DNA from: Pseudomonas frederiksbergensis
GTDB lineage: Bacteria > Pseudomonadota > Gammaproteobacteria > Pseudomonadales > Pseudomonadaceae
Length of the DNA: 64,000 bases
Direction of reading: 5' to 3'
NCBI RefSeq assembly: GCF_900105495.1
Contig: NZ_FNTF01000002.1
Span: 5,968,001-6,032,000, forward strand
Position 1 is the first letter of the stretch, and every line of letters begins with the position of its first letter. Made by a program: the position numbers and the translations under genes. Positions 7,915 through 20,004 of the stretch are shown one piece after another. Below the pieces are notes generated by a model. That model saw only the letters and a list, made by a program, of their open reading frames with translations, searched no databases and was not told the origin of the DNA.

Positions 7915-8132
7915 GTCGACCTTTCGGCGCTACTGGCGCGGTACGGGCCCATTCATATTATTTTTCCGACCGCGGTCCCTGCCCGCCGGATAACTGCTTG
8001 CGGTGCTTTACGCTGCACACCCGGGTCAGTTGCCAACCCTCTGAACCGTTGAGGCCGGTTCATCGCTGCCTTGGTGGTGGAACTAGAGATCTTCGTTTCG
8101 AGCTGCTTTGTTGAGCGGCTTGAGACAAAGAA

Positions 8133-8202
8133 TATGCATTGATGCATACACAGTCAATGCGCCAACGCATTTATTTGTGCGATAGAAATGCACAAACGCA
8201 TT
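8133..8202. promoter_or_regulatory. Array of three 16-bp operator-like palindromes
   Basis: TATGCATTGATGCATA (8133-8148), AATGCGCCAACGCATT (8156-8171) and AATGCACAAACGCATT (8187-8202) share the form WATGC-N6-GCATW. The first two are perfect inverted repeats and the third has one mismatched pair. They lie between the repressor terminator and the tailocin genes, where a repressor would control the lytic operon promoter. Confidence 0.75.
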
Positions 8203-8243
8203 AACGCCCTGCAGACAAAGGCGCTGGTGGTTTTTTGCAGGCG

Positions 8244-8271
8244 AAAAAAAACCCACTCAGTGGTGGGTTTT
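8244..8271 (-). terminator. Intrinsic terminator of the phage-type repressor gene
   Basis: AAACCCAC and GTGGGTTT pair around a short loop, followed on the minus strand by a run of eight T in all. It lies 18 bp past the repressor stop codon. Confidence 0.9.
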
Positions 8272-8288
8272 ATCTGACAGCGGTGAGG

Positions 8289-9032
8289 CTAACGGGCGTA
8301 CATGCCCCACCAGAAGACGTGACCGAGGATGACAATCTGCTCTTCCTGGATTTCCTGGAAGGTGTAGTCCTCGTCTGGATGCTCATCGCGATTGAAGCTG
8401 CGCAGGCGTATCCCTGTCGGCAGGCGATAAAGCTGTTTCACTCGCAACTGGCCGTTGTGGTTGATGGCGTAGAGGTCACCGTCGACGATGTCACCAATCC
8501 CGCACTTGCCGGCGTTGACGCCTACCGTGGCGCCGTCGCGCAGCACCGGCAACATACTGTTGCCGCGCACGGTCACGCATTTGGCCTGGTCGAACTGCAC
8601 GCCGTTGTGGCGCAGACTCCGCTTGCCGAAACGCAGGCTAGAGCGCTCGCTTTCTTCGATGACGAATCTTCCTGATCCTGCAGCCAATTCAACCTCGCGA
8701 AGAAAGGGGACCGAGACCTCGTCATCATCGACGGGCGTATCGTCGTCCCACAGACTTATGTCCTTGAGTTCCGAATGCAATTGATCGCGCCCGGCGCTGG
8801 CTGCCGGCACGACATCCGCTCGCCCCCGCAACTGGTCGGTGCTCACGCCGAAGTACTCGGCGATCTTCGAGATGTGTTTGTCCGAGGGATCGACGATCTT
8901 CCCGCTGAGGATCCGCGAGAGAGTGGATTGAGGCACGCCGGTACGACGGTGAAGCTCCGTGGGGGAGATCCCGGCCTGATCGAGCAGCGCTCTTAAGACG
9001 GTAGAAACATTGCGTTTTTGCATAAAACGCAT
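8289..9032 (-). CDS. LexA/CI-type repressor of the tailocin locus (XRE + peptidase S24)
   Basis: The 247-residue protein has an N-terminal XRE helix-turn-helix (ISPTELHRRTGVPQSTLSRIL), a linker with an Ala-Gly cleavage pair in LAAGSG near residue 117, and a C-terminal S24 domain with the serine in GNSMLPVLRDG near 158 and the lysine in LRVKQL near 198. This is the PrtR-like architecture: RecA-stimulated self-cleavage derepresses bacteriocin genes after DNA damage. The start is either ATG 9032 or ATG 9023, and neither has a strong ribosome-binding site. Operator-like palindromes lie over and upstream of its start and again at 8133-8202. All catalytic residues are present, so it looks functional. 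Confidence 0.87.
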   Translation of the reverse strand: MRFMQKRNVSTVLRALLDQAGISPTELHRRTGVPQSTLSRILSGKIVDPSDKHISKIAEYFGVSTDQLRGRADVVPAASAGRDQLHSELKDISLWDDDTPVDDDEVSVPFLREVELAAGSGRFVIEESERSSLRFGKRSLRHNGVQFDQAKCVTVRGNSMLPVLRDGATVGVNAGKCGIGDIVDGDLYAINHNGQLRVKQLYRLPTGIRLRSFNRDEHPDEDYTFQEIQEEQIVILGHVFWWGMYAR

Positions 9033-9096
9033 AGTGCTTGTTCTTTTCGCGGAAGACAAATGCCAAATTGCATAAATTGCGCATATGCGGTGCATA
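9011..9096. promoter_or_regulatory. Operator-like palindromes at the repressor promoter
   Basis: TGCGTTTT and AAAACGCA (9011-9018, 9024-9031) form an inverted repeat over the start codon. AATGCCAAATTGCATA (9059-9074) fits the WATGC-N6-GCATW form seen at 8133-8202. CGCATATGCG (9080-9089) and TATGCGGTGCATA (9084-9096) continue the series. This suggests autoregulation, and the region also borders the mutS promoter. Confidence 0.6.
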
Positions 9097-9234
9097 CACC
9101 GAAGAAATGTATCGCGGGGCTTTCATGCCTGCGTCGGGTGGACCGCCCATGTTAACCTTGCGCCCATCGCGGAAAAGCCGGGCCGATGCCCCTCCTTTGC
9201 CCTACACCTTTCAACGAATTTGCCTGATTATCCG

Positions 9235-11814
9235 ATGAATAAAGCCCTTTCTGATCTGTCCTCCCACACGCCAATGATGCAGCAGTACTGGCGCCTGAAA
9301 AACCAGCACCCTGACCAGTTGATGTTCTACCGCATGGGCGACTTCTACGAGATCTTCTATGAAGACGCGAAGAAGGCCGCCAAGTTGCTGGACATCACCT
9401 TGACCGCCCGTGGGCAGTCGGCGGGCCAGGCGATTCCGATGTGTGGGATTCCTTACCACGCCGCGGAAGGTTACCTGGCGAAACTGGTCAAGCTCGGCGA
9501 GTCGGTGGTGATCTGTGAGCAGGTCGGCGACCCGGCGACCAGCAAGGGACCGGTGGATCGTCAGGTGGTGCGGATCATCACGCCGGGTACGGTCAGCGAT
9601 GAAGCGCTGCTGGATGAGCGTCGGGACAACCTGATCGCAGCGGTGCTGGGTGACGAGCGTCTGTTCGGCCTGGCGGTGCTGGATATCACCAGCGGCAACT
9701 TCACCGTGCTGGAGATCAAGGGCTGGGAAAACCTGCTGGCGGAACTGGAGCGGGTCAATCCGGTAGAACTGATGATCCCGGACGATTGGCCGAAAGACCT
9801 GCCGGCGGAGAAACGTCGTGGGGTTCGTCGCCGCGCGCCGTGGGATTTCGAGCGTGACTCGGCACTGAAAAGTCTTTGCCAGCAGTTTTCCACCCAGGAC
9901 CTGAAAGGTTTCGGCTGCGAGAACCTGACCCTGGCCATCGGCGCCGCCGGTTGCCTGCTCAGCTACGCCAAGGAAACCCAGCGCACCGCCCTGCCCCATT
10001 TGCGCAGCCTGCGCCATGAACGCCTGGACGACACCGTGGTGCTGGACGGCGCGAGCCGTCGCAACCTGGAACTGGACACCAACCTGGCCGGCGGTCGCGA
10101 CAACACGTTGCAATCGGTGGTCGATCGCTGCCAGACCGCCATGGGCAGCCGTCTGCTGACCCGCTGGCTGAACCGCCCGCTGCGGGATTTGACCGTATTG
10201 CTGGCGCGCCAGACCTCGATCACCTGCCTGCTCGACGGTTACCGTTTCGAGAAACTGCAACCGCAGCTCAAGGAAATCGGCGACATCGAGCGGATCCTGG
10301 CGCGGATCGGCCTGCGTAATGCCCGTCCTCGCGACCTGGCTCGCCTGCGCGATGCGCTTGGTGCATTGCCTGAGTTGCAAGTGGCGATGACGGAGCTGGA
10401 AGCTCCGCACATCATTCAACTGGCGAAGACCACCAGCATCTACCCGGAACTGGCGGCGCTGCTGGCAAAAGCCATCATCGACAACCCACCGGCCGTTATC
10501 CGTGACGGCGGCGTGTTAAAAACCGGATACGACGCCGAACTGGACGATTTGCAATCGCTCAGCGAAAACGCCGGGCAATTCCTGATCGACCTCGAAGCCC
10601 GCGAGAAGGCCCGTACCGGTCTGTCGCACCTGAAAGTCGGTTACAACCGCATTCATGGCTACTTCATCGAGTTACCAAGCAAGCAGGCTGAATCGGCGCC
10701 GGCAGACTATATCCGTCGCCAGACGTTGAAAGGTGCCGAGCGCTTCATTACGCCGGAACTGAAGGCATTCGAGGACAAGGCCCTGTCGGCGAAGAGCCGC
10801 GCCCTGGCGCGCGAGAAGATGCTCTATGAAGCACTGCTCGAAGATTTGATCGCCCAGTTGCCGCCGTTGCAGGACACCGCGGCGGCACTGGCCGAACTGG
10901 ACGTGCTGAGCAACCTTGCCGAGCGCGCGCTGAACCTCGATCTGAACTGTCCGCGCTTCGTCAGCGAGCCGTGCATGCGCATCAGCCAGGGTCGTCACCC
11001 GGTGGTCGAGCAAGTGCTGACCACGCCGTTCGTGGCCAACGACCTGAGCCTCGATGACAACACCCGCATGTTGGTGATTACCGGTCCGAACATGGGCGGT
11101 AAATCCACCTACATGCGCCAGACCGCACTGATCGTGCTGCTGGCACACATCGGCAGCTTCGTGCCGGCGGCCAGTTGCGAGTTGTCTCTGGTGGATAGGA
11201 TCTTTACCCGGATCGGTTCCAGTGATGACCTGGCCGGCGGACGTTCGACCTTCATGGTTGAAATGAGCGAAACCGCGAACATTCTGCACAACGCCACCGA
11301 GCGCAGCCTGGTGCTGATGGACGAAGTCGGTCGCGGCACCAGCACCTTCGACGGTCTGTCCCTGGCGTGGGCGGCGGCCGAACGCCTGGCGCATCTGCGG
11401 GCTTATACGCTGTTTGCCACCCACTACTTCGAGCTGACCGTGTTGCCGGAAGCCCAGCCATTGGTGGCTAACGTCCACCTTAACGCCACCGAGCACAACG
11501 AACGCATCGTGTTCCTGCACCACGTGCTGCCAGGGCCTGCCAGCCAAAGCTACGGCCTTGCGGTAGCGCAGTTGGCCGGTGTGCCGAGCGAAGTGATCGT
11601 GCGCGCTCGCGAACACTTGGGCCGGCTGGAAGCGACCGCACTGCCTCATGAAGCTCCCAAGACCGCCAAAGGCAAACCAGCCACGCCGCAACAGAGCGAC
11701 ATGTTCGCCAGCCTGCCGCATCCGGTGCTGGATGATCTGGCCAAACTTGATCTGGACGACATGACGCCGCGTCGTGCGCTCGAAATGCTCTATACACTAA
11801 AGACACGGATCTAA
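9235..11814 (+). CDS. mutS: DNA mismatch repair protein MutS
   Basis: MutS recognises mispairs and small loops and starts repair with MutL. The 859-residue protein has the mismatch-binding Phe-x-Glu in GDFYEIF (F37, E39), the connector and lever domains, Walker [14 protein letters not shown] near 617, [12 protein letters not shown], and the C-terminal dimerisation end. The longer open frame begins at 9085, but homology starts with MNKALSDLS at the ATG 9235. No clear Shine-Dalgarno is seen. It is divergent from the repressor and marks one border of the tailocin site. Confidence 0.98.
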   Translation: MNKALSDLSSHTPMMQQYWRLKNQHPDQLMFYRMGDFYEIFYEDAKKAAKLLDITLTARGQSAGQAIPMCGIPYHAAEGYLAKLVKLGESVVICEQVGDPATSKGPVDRQVVRIITPGTVSDEALLDERRDNLIAAVLGDERLFGLAVLDITSGNFTVLEIKGWENLLAELERVNPVELMIPDDWPKDLPAEKRRGVRRRAPWDFERDSALKSLCQQFSTQDLKGFGCENLTLAIGAAGCLLSYAKETQRTALPHLRSLRHERLDDTVVLDGASRRNLELDTNLAGGRDNTLQSVVDRCQTAMGSRLLTRWLNRPLRDLTVLLARQTSITCLLDGYRFEKLQPQLKEIGDIERILARIGLRNARPRDLARLRDALGALPELQVAMTELEAPHIIQLAKTTSIYPELAALLAKAIIDNPPAVIRDGGVLKTGYDAELDDLQSLSENAGQFLIDLEAREKARTGLSHLKVGYNRIHGYFIELPSKQAESAPADYIRRQTLKGAERFITPELKAFEDKALSAKSRALAREKMLYEALLEDLIAQLPPLQDTAAALAELDVLSNLAERALNLDLNCPRFVSEPCMRISQGRHPVVEQVLTTPFVANDLSLDDNTRMLVITGPNMGGKSTYMRQTALIVLLAHIGSFVPAASCELSLVDRIFTRIGSSDDLAGGRSTFMVEMSETANILHNATERSLVLMDEVGRGTSTFDGLSLAWAAAERLAHLRAYTLFATHYFELTVLPEAQPLVANVHLNATEHNERIVFLHHVLPGPASQSYGLAVAQLAGVPSEVIVRAREHLGRLEATALPHEAPKTAKGKPATPQQSDMFASLPHPVLDDLAKLDLDDMTPRRALEMLYTLKTRI

Positions 11815-11956
11815 CGCACTTGCCTGCAAGCTGTTAGAATCTCGCGCGGTTTGGGATGCTGCTGGCTTATAGCCTGACCAGCAGACTATCGCTCCCAAAC
11901 CTGGCGACCCCAACGTGAAGGGGCTCCGCTGCCGCCGCCTGAGGAGAAAATTAGAA

Positions 11957-12280
11957 ATGACCTTCGTCGTCACCGACAACTGCATCAAGTGCAAGTACAC
12001 CGACTGCGTAGAAGTGTGTCCGGTGGACTGCTTTTACGAAGGCCCGAATTTCCTGGTGATTCACCCGGATGAGTGCATCGACTGCGCACTGTGCGAACCA
12101 GAATGCCCTGCCGTGGCCATCTTCTCCGAAGATGAAGTCCCGGAAGACATGCAGCAATTCATTCAGCTGAACGTTGAGCTGGCGGAAATCTGGCCCAACA
12201 TCACCGAGAAGAAAGAATCTTTGCCCGATGCCGAAGAGTGGGATGGTGTCAAAGGCAAGATCAAAGATCTCGAACGCTGA
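11957..12280 (+). CDS. fdxA: 7Fe ferredoxin FdxA
   Basis: The 107-residue protein carries two cluster motifs: C9-x2-C12-x4-C17-x3-C21-P and C40-x2-C43-x2-C46-x3-C50-P. The irregular first motif is that of 3Fe-4S/4Fe-4S ferredoxins of the Azotobacter FdI type, small cytosolic electron carriers. GAGGAG precedes the ATG by ten bases. It sits between mutS and rsmZ, as in other pseudomonads. Confidence 0.95.
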   Translation: MTFVVTDNCIKCKYTDCVEVCPVDCFYEGPNFLVIHPDECIDCALCEPECPAVAIFSEDEVPEDMQQFIQLNVELAEIWPNITEKKESLPDAEEWDGVKGKIKDLER

Positions 12281-12297
12281 TTGCCCCCGCGTTCCCG

Positions 12298-12321
12298 AAA
12301 AGGCCCCTTGTGGGCCTTTTT
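12298..12321 (+). terminator. Intrinsic terminator of fdxA
   Basis: AAAAGGCCC pairs with GGGCCTTTT around a short loop, ending in five T on the plus strand, 17 bp after the fdxA stop. Confidence 0.9.
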
Positions 12322-12335
12322 GCTTTTCTGCAGGC

Positions 12336-12463
12336 AAAAAAAGGGGCGGTTTGACCCGCCCACATTTTTTCCCTATTCCCTGTGTTCCTTTTCATCGTCC
12401 TGATGAATCGCTTCCTGCGATGTCCTTCCCCTCATCCTTGAAGGGTGTGTCTGTCCGTCGACA
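12336..12463 (-). ncRNA. rsmZ: RsmZ regulatory small RNA
   Basis: RsmZ sequesters RsmA/RsmE proteins and so relieves repression of secondary metabolism and exoproducts under Gac control. The minus-strand transcript of about 128 nt starts near TGTCGACGGACAG (12463) and ends in a GGGCGG...CCGCCC hairpin with seven T (12361-12336). It contains many GGA motifs, among them AAGGATG, AAGGACA, GCAGGAAGC, TCAGGACGA, AAAGGAACA and CAGGGAA, several in predicted loops. Position between fdxA and rpoS is the conserved one. A sigma-70 promoter and a GacA-type site lie upstream. Confidence 0.93.
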
Positions 12464-12470
12464 CAGTTCA

Positions 12471-12499
12471 GATACTAGAGAATTCCCTACCAAGAGCAA
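12471..12499 (-). promoter_or_regulatory. Sigma-70 promoter of rsmZ
   Basis: On the minus strand TTGCTC (12499-12494) and TAGTAT (12476-12471) are separated by 17 bases, and the start at 12463 lies eight bases past the -10. Confidence 0.7.
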
Positions 12500-12636
12500 T
12501 CGCCTCCAATAGCTGAAGTTTTCTGTCACACGCTATTCACATAAAAAAATAAGCATACAAATCAATAAGTTAATCTTCGCTCTTGTAGGAATATGTACGA
12601 CTGCTACGCATTGAAATTAGCGAACACTTACGAAAG

Positions 12637-12654
12637 AGTAAGCAAACTCTTACA
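12637..12654 (-). promoter_or_regulatory. GacA upstream activating sequence of rsmZ
   Basis: On the minus strand TGTAAG-AGTTTG-CTTACT matches the known TGTAAG-N6-CTTACA element at 11 of 12 fixed positions. It lies about 175-190 bp upstream of the rsmZ start, the usual distance for this small RNA. Apart from rsmZ and its control region, 12281-12762 holds no gene. Confidence 0.85.
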
Positions 12655-12714
12655 GCGGGAGACTACAAACCAGAGGAACTACGGACGGAACTCCCAGCCT
12701 GTCTTCCAGGCAAT

Positions 12715-12742
12715 AAAAAACCCCGAACAGTCGGGGCTTTTT
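12715..12742 (-). terminator. Intrinsic terminator of rpoS
   Basis: CCCCGA (12721-12726) pairs with TCGGGG (12731-12736), flanked by A and T runs; on the minus strand TTTTTT follows. It lies about 25 bp after the rpoS stop codon. Confidence 0.88.
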
Positions 12743-12762
12743 AATGCCAGCCAGAAAATTAC

Positions 12763-13770
12763 TTATTGAAACAGCGACTCGCTCGACAGGCCGTTCTTCT
12801 CGAGAATCTCCCGAAGACGCTTCAGGCCTTCAACCTGAATCTGTCTGACCCGCTCCCGGGTCAGGCCAATTTCCAGGCCTACATCTTCAAGCGTGCTGCT
12901 CTCGTGACCGCGCAGGCCGAAGCGGCGTATCACCACTTCGCGTTGCTTGTCGGTCAACTCCGAGAGCCATTGATCAATGCTCTGGGACAGGTCGTCATCC
13001 TGCAACAGTTCACATGGATCGGTTGGACGGTCATCGGTAAGGGTGTCCAGCAGGGTTTTATCCGAATCCGGACCCAGTGAGACGTCGACCGAAGAAACCC
13101 GTTCGTTCAGGCCGAGCATGCGCTTGACCTCGCCCACCGGTTTTTCCAGCAGGTTGGCAATTTCTTCGGGTGAGGGTTCGTGATCGAGTTTTTGCGTCAG
13201 CTCCCGTGCAGCCCGCAGGTACACGTTGAGCTCTTTGACCACATGAATCGGCAACCGGATGGTCCGGGTCTGGTTCATGATCGCGCGCTCGATGGTCTGA
13301 CGAATCCACCAGGTCGCGTAGGTCGAAAAGCGGAAGCCGCGTTCGGGGTCGAACTTCTCTACCGCCCGGATAAGACCGAGGTTGCCCTCTTCGATCAGGT
13401 CAAGCAGCGACAGACCCCGATTGACGTAACGCCGGGCGATTTTCACCACCAGCCGCAGGTTACTTTCAATCATGCGTTTGCGCCCGGCCGGATCTCCACT
13501 TTGCGACAAGCGCGCAAAATGAACTTCTTCTTCGGGGGATAGCAGGGGGGAAAAACCAATCTCATTGAGGTACAGCTGCGTGGCATCGAGCGCACGCGTG
13601 TAGTCAATGTACTTGTGTTGCTTTAACGAGGCGGAGTGTTTGGATTTGGCACGAACGGAAGGTGGAGCAGCCCCTTCATCATTCGACATCGAATCCGTAC
13701 CGATGCCGGTCTCCATCAGGAGAACCTCATCGTCGATGTCAAACTCCGGCACTTCTTTACTGAGAGCCAT
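12763..13770 (-). CDS. rpoS: RNA polymerase sigma factor RpoS
   Basis: RpoS directs transcription in stationary phase and under stress. The 335-residue protein has region 1.2 ([21 protein letters not shown]), region 2 ([44 protein letters not shown]), region 3 and region 4 with the helix-turn-helix in [19 protein letters not shown]. Length is normal. The main promoter in pseudomonads lies inside nlpD, the next gene upstream, so the two are functionally linked. Confidence 0.98.
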   Translation of the reverse strand: MALSKEVPEFDIDDEVLLMETGIGTDSMSNDEGAAPPSVRAKSKHSASLKQHKYIDYTRALDATQLYLNEIGFSPLLSPEEEVHFARLSQSGDPAGRKRMIESNLRLVVKIARRYVNRGLSLLDLIEEGNLGLIRAVEKFDPERGFRFSTYATWWIRQTIERAIMNQTRTIRLPIHVVKELNVYLRAARELTQKLDHEPSPEEIANLLEKPVGEVKRMLGLNERVSSVDVSLGPDSDKTLLDTLTDDRPTDPCELLQDDDLSQSIDQWLSELTDKQREVVIRRFGLRGHESSTLEDVGLEIGLTRERVRQIQVEGLKRLREILEKNGLSSESLFQ

Positions 13771-13875
13771 TGTTATAGTCCTTTGGTGAGTTCGACCTCA
13801 GGCTCAAGCGGCGCCTTTATCCCTGGCAACGCTGGAACCTGTTCCCTCTACGCGACGGAACAGGCTGGAAAGCGA

Positions 13876-14733
13876 TCAACGACGTGGCAGGAATTGCAGC
13901 GGATCTACTGGTTTACCTTGTCGGCGAATCTCAAAATGCAGCTTCACCCGGTCTGTACCCGTTGACCCCATTTCGGCAATTGTCTGTCCGACCTTGACCT
14001 GCTGCCCCTCCCGAACCAACAGCCTGCGGTTATGTCCGTAGGCACTGACGTAGGTGTCGCTGTGTTTGATGATGACTAATTCGCCGTAGCCCCTTAAGCC
14101 ACTCCCGGCGTATACCACCGTCCCATCAGACGCAGCTAAAACAGGCTGTCCCAAATCCCCGGCGATATCAATTCCTTTATTCAAACTCCCGTTTGAAGAG
14201 AATTTTCCAATAAGAATGCCATTAGATGGCCACCCCCAGCCGGTCGGGGCCGGACCGGCAGGAGGCATCGGAGCAGGGGTCGGCTTGCTGCCGACGGACG
14301 GTGTAACCACCGCTGTACTGGTGGTTGCGCCATTCGCCTGGCGCCGGATTACCGTGGTTTTCAGCGACGAAGAAGGCGTTGAATCGGCGGTGCTGGCCAT
14401 CGGCGTCGGCGTTGAACCGGTGCGACCGTCAAAGCGAATCGTCTGACCCGGATGGATCGTGTAAGGCGTAGGAATGTTGTTGCGTGCCGCGAGGGCTTTG
14501 TAGTCCCAACCGTAGCGAAAGGCAATGGAGAACAAGGTGTCTTTAGGCCGGACGACGTATTGACCCGTGGTCACTGCCGGACGCTGGGCGACGGCTTTGT
14601 TGCGATCGACGACGCGAACATCACTCGACTTGTTGCTGGAGCAACCTACCAGCAAGGTGCTCAAGACAAGGCCAGTCACCAGGCGCTGAAAGCTCGTTTT
14701 ACCCATTCGCTGCGCAATGACTGTGAGACTCAC
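13876..14733 (-). CDS. nlpD: Amidase-activator lipoprotein NlpD
   Basis: NlpD activates the amidase AmiC at the septum and thereby helps daughter-cell separation. The protein is a lipoprotein: lipobox LLVGC with lipidated C31, LysM domain around residues 60-105 (GQYVVRPKDTLFSIAFRYGW), a Pro/Thr/Ser-rich linker, and a C-terminal LytM domain. Key LytM zinc ligands are replaced (NKGIDI instead of H-x3-D, KLHFE instead of HLHFE), as expected for an activator without hydrolase activity. I chose the GTG at 14733, preceded by GGGAG; an open frame extends to 14796 without homology. The rpoS promoter is expected inside it. Confidence 0.92.
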   Translation of the reverse strand: MSLTVIAQRMGKTSFQRLVTGLVLSTLLVGCSSNKSSDVRVVDRNKAVAQRPAVTTGQYVVRPKDTLFSIAFRYGWDYKALAARNNIPTPYTIHPGQTIRFDGRTGSTPTPMASTADSTPSSSLKTTVIRRQANGATTSTAVVTPSVGSKPTPAPMPPAGPAPTGWGWPSNGILIGKFSSNGSLNKGIDIAGDLGQPVLAASDGTVVYAGSGLRGYGELVIIKHSDTYVSAYGHNRRLLVREGQQVKVGQTIAEMGSTGTDRVKLHFEIRRQGKPVDPLQFLPRR

Positions 14734-14944
14734 CCGCCGCTCCCTTTGTGGTGGCTGAAAATGTGGATTGCCGTGTTCCGGCATGAAATGTCGCAAGTAT
14801 AACGAGCCGTGCAGGCTTTACCTTTAATGAAGCGAAATGGCTTCGCGCACACGTTTGCTGCCTGACGATGAAATCCGTTTAACTGATCGATGCCGGTGTA
14901 AGACACAAGCAATCGAAGAGAATTCAGCGCCCTGAAACAAATGC

Positions 14945-16358
<1,414 letters not shown>

Positions 16359-16371
<13 letters not shown>

Positions 16372-17417
16372 GGGCTGTCCGTCTGCCCCACCGGCACCAG
16401 ATCAACAAGCTCGCGCACCAATACGGTGGCAAAGCATCCGGCCGGAAGGACGAATTCCAGTTGCAGAATGTCAGGCTCGGGATAATGCCACGTCAACCCA
16501 CCAATGGGCAGTCGCAGGATGCGACGTTCGTGGCTCATACCGGCGTTAATCAACCAATCACGCAAGTCCGCTTCGCGCGTGGCGATTGCCTGCTCCAGTT
16601 CATGGACAGCGCCAGTGGCCGGCGAGTCACCTTCGCCCCACTGCGGACCGGTCGGGTGCAGATCGAGAATCGCCAGGCGCGGGTCGCTGCACTCGGCTTC
16701 ACCGGCCGGAAAGAAGCTGCGACTGTCGGTGAAGGCCAGCAGATCGCCAACCAGGGCACGCTGCCAGGTGCCATCGGCGACACGCGCCGCCAACACCTGA
16801 TTAAACAGAAAGCTGCGCGCCGTAGAGAGCAGACGCGAACGCACGTTGCGCTGCTCCGGCAACGCTTTACGCGCCGCCCAGGCACGGGCATCGACCACGT
16901 TACCGCCGTCAAACCCAAAACGCTGGGCGCCGAAATAATTGGGAATACCTTGCTTGGCGATCAGTTGCAGACGCTCGTCGATCGCCGCTTTGTCGCCAGC
17001 GAATTGCGTCAGTCGCAACGTGAAACCATTGGCCGAGTGAGCACCGCGTTGCAGCTTGCGTTTGTGCCGGCCGGTCTTGAGGATCTTCAGCGTATCGTTT
17101 TCTGCCGCCGACAGATCAGGATCAGCCTTGCCCGGTAGTTGCACGCTGAACCATTGGCGAGTCAGCGCCTGACGATCCTTGAGGCCCGCGTAACTGACGG
17201 TGCGCAATGGCACGCCCGCCGCCTTGGCGATCCGTCGTGCCGCTTCTTCGGTATTCAGACCGCGTTTTTCCACCCAGATCCACAAGTGCTCGCCGTCGCC
17301 ACTGAGGGGAATGTTGAGGACTTCATCGACCTGGAAATCTTCCGCCGTGGCTTTCAGCACTGCAGTGCCGAGGGCTTCGCCATAGGCCCGCGGGCCGAGC
17401 AATTGCAGTTCGTTCAT
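16359..17417 (-). CDS. truD: tRNA pseudouridine(13) synthase TruD
   Basis: TruD converts U13 of tRNA-Glu to pseudouridine. The 352-residue protein contains the catalytic Asp in [12 protein letters not shown] near residue 80, [15 protein letters not shown] and the TRUD insertion domain. It overlaps ispF by 4 bp and surE by 13 bp, so these genes form one translation-coupled run. Confidence 0.95.
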
Positions 17418-17887
17418 GCGCGCAGCAACAAGGCAATGGAGTGCACGGCAATGCCTTCTTCGCGACCGACAAAGCCGAGCTTTTCGGTGGTGGTAGCTTT
17501 CACGTTCACTTGATCCAACTCAACTTGAAGATCCGCGGCAATCAGCGCGCGCATCGATTCGATATGCGGGGCCATTTTCGGCGCCTGGGCGACGATGGTG
17601 TTATCGACGTTGCCGACTTTCCAGCCCTTGGCGTGGATCAGTGCGATGACGTGGCGCAACAGCACTCGGCTGTCGGCGCCTTTGTATGTCGGGTCGGTGT
17701 CCGGGAAATGTTTGCCGATATCACCCAGCGCAGCGGCGCCGAGCAAGGCATCGCTCAAGGCGTGCAGCAGGACGTCACCGTCGGAATGAGCGAGCAGCCC
17801 GAAGCCGTGTGCAATGCGCACGCCGCCCAGTGTAATGAAATCGCCTTCAGCGAAACGGTGCACATCATAGCCGTGGCCAATACGCAT
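17414..17887 (-). CDS. ispF: 2-C-methyl-D-erythritol 2,4-cyclodiphosphate synthase
   Basis: IspF closes the cyclodiphosphate ring in the MEP isoprenoid pathway. The 157-residue product begins [12 protein letters not shown], with zinc ligands D8 and H10, then [21 protein letters not shown] (His zinc ligand) and [13 protein letters not shown]. The fghA terminator ends directly at its ATG; the only purine-rich ribosome-binding candidate (GGGGCG) lies inside the terminator stem. ispD is at 22204-22911 and dxr at 42270-43460. Confidence 0.96.
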   Translation of the reverse strand: MRIGHGYDVHRFAEGDFITLGGVRIAHGFGLLAHSDGDVLLHALSDALLGAAALGDIGKHFPDTDPTYKGADSRVLLRHVIALIHAKGWKVGNVDNTIVAQAPKMAPHIESMRALIAADLQVELDQVNVKATTTEKLGFVGREEGIAVHSIALLLRA

Positions 17888-17917
17888 AAAAAAACGCCCC
17901 GATTTTTGTCAGGGCGT
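17888..17917 (-). terminator. Intrinsic terminator of fghA abutting ispF start
   Basis: ACGCCC pairs with GGGCGT around a 12-base loop; on the minus strand seven T follow and run straight into the ispF ATG at 17887. Confidence 0.8.
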
Positions 17918-17930
17918 GATTCTACCTGCA

Positions 17931-18776
17931 TTAGGCGCCTAGGGCGCGTGCGTGATGCTGCAAGTGGTCATCAATGAAGCTGGCGATGAAGAAATAGCTG
18001 TGGTCGTAGCCGGGTTGCAGGCGCAACGTCAGCGGATGACCGGCCAGTTTGGCGGCCTGTTGCAAGGCTTCAGGCTTAAGCTGGGTGGCGAGGAAATCGT
18101 CGCGATCACCTTGATCGACCAACAGCGGCAACTTCTCGTTCGCTTCGGCAATCAGGACGCAGGCATCCCATTCGCGCCATTTCGAACGGTCTTCACCCAA
18201 GTAGCGGGAAAAGGCTTTCTGCCCCCAAGGACAGTCCATCGGATTGTTGATCGGCGAGAACGCCGACACCGACTGATAGCGTCCCGGATTACGCAATGCG
18301 CAGACCAGTGCGCCGTGGCCGCCCATGGAATGACCGCTGATGCCGCGCTTGTCCGACGCCGGGAAATGGGCTTCGACCAATGCGGGCAATTCCTGCACGA
18401 CATAGTCATGCATCCGATAGTGCCGCGACCAGGGTTCCTGCGTGGCATTCAGATAAAACCCGGCACCGAGACCGAAGTCCCAGGCGCCATCCGGATCACC
18501 CGGCACATCAGGACCGCGAGGGCTGGTGTCCGGGGCAACGATGATCAGTCCCAGCTCGGCGGCCATGCGCATGGCGCCAGCCTTTTGCATGAAGTTTTCG
18601 TCGGTGCAGGTCAGGCCGGACAACCAGTACAGCACAGGCAACTTGCCGCCCTGCTCCGCTTGCGGCGGCAGGTACACGGCAAACACCATGTCGCAGCCGA
18701 GCACATCGGAGCGATGCCGATAGCGTTTGTGCCAGCCGCCGAAGCTTTTCTGGCAGGAGATATTTTCCAGGCTCAT
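17931..18776 (-). CDS. fghA: S-formylglutathione hydrolase
   Basis: This serine esterase hydrolyses S-formylglutathione to formate and glutathione, the last step of glutathione-dependent formaldehyde removal. The 281-residue protein has [11 protein letters not shown], the nucleophile elbow [10 protein letters not shown] and the late catalytic His in GYDHSYFFI. It starts 8 bp after the adhC stop, forming a two-gene operon. Confidence 0.96.
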   Translation of the reverse strand: MSLENISCQKSFGGWHKRYRHRSDVLGCDMVFAVYLPPQAEQGGKLPVLYWLSGLTCTDENFMQKAGAMRMAAELGLIIVAPDTSPRGPDVPGDPDGAWDFGLGAGFYLNATQEPWSRHYRMHDYVVQELPALVEAHFPASDKRGISGHSMGGHGALVCALRNPGRYQSVSAFSPINNPMDCPWGQKAFSRYLGEDRSKWREWDACVLIAEANEKLPLLVDQGDRDDFLATQLKPEALQQAAKLAGHPLTLRLQPGYDHSYFFIASFIDDHLQHHARALGA

Positions 18777-18784
18777 GACCGACC

Positions 18785-19999
<1,215 letters not shown>

Positions 20000-20004
20000 C
20001 CTTG

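Noticed and set aside
7953..8147. 64-codon open frame upstream of the tail-fibre-assembly gene
   Set aside because: Its first ATG lies inside an operator palindrome, there is no ribosome-binding site, and the product resembles nothing I know. It could be a fragment of a lost phage gene but cannot be supported.
13876..14733. NlpD as an active endopeptidase with a mutated site
   Set aside because: Loss of zinc ligands in the LytM domain is normal for NlpD activators, so this is not a defect.
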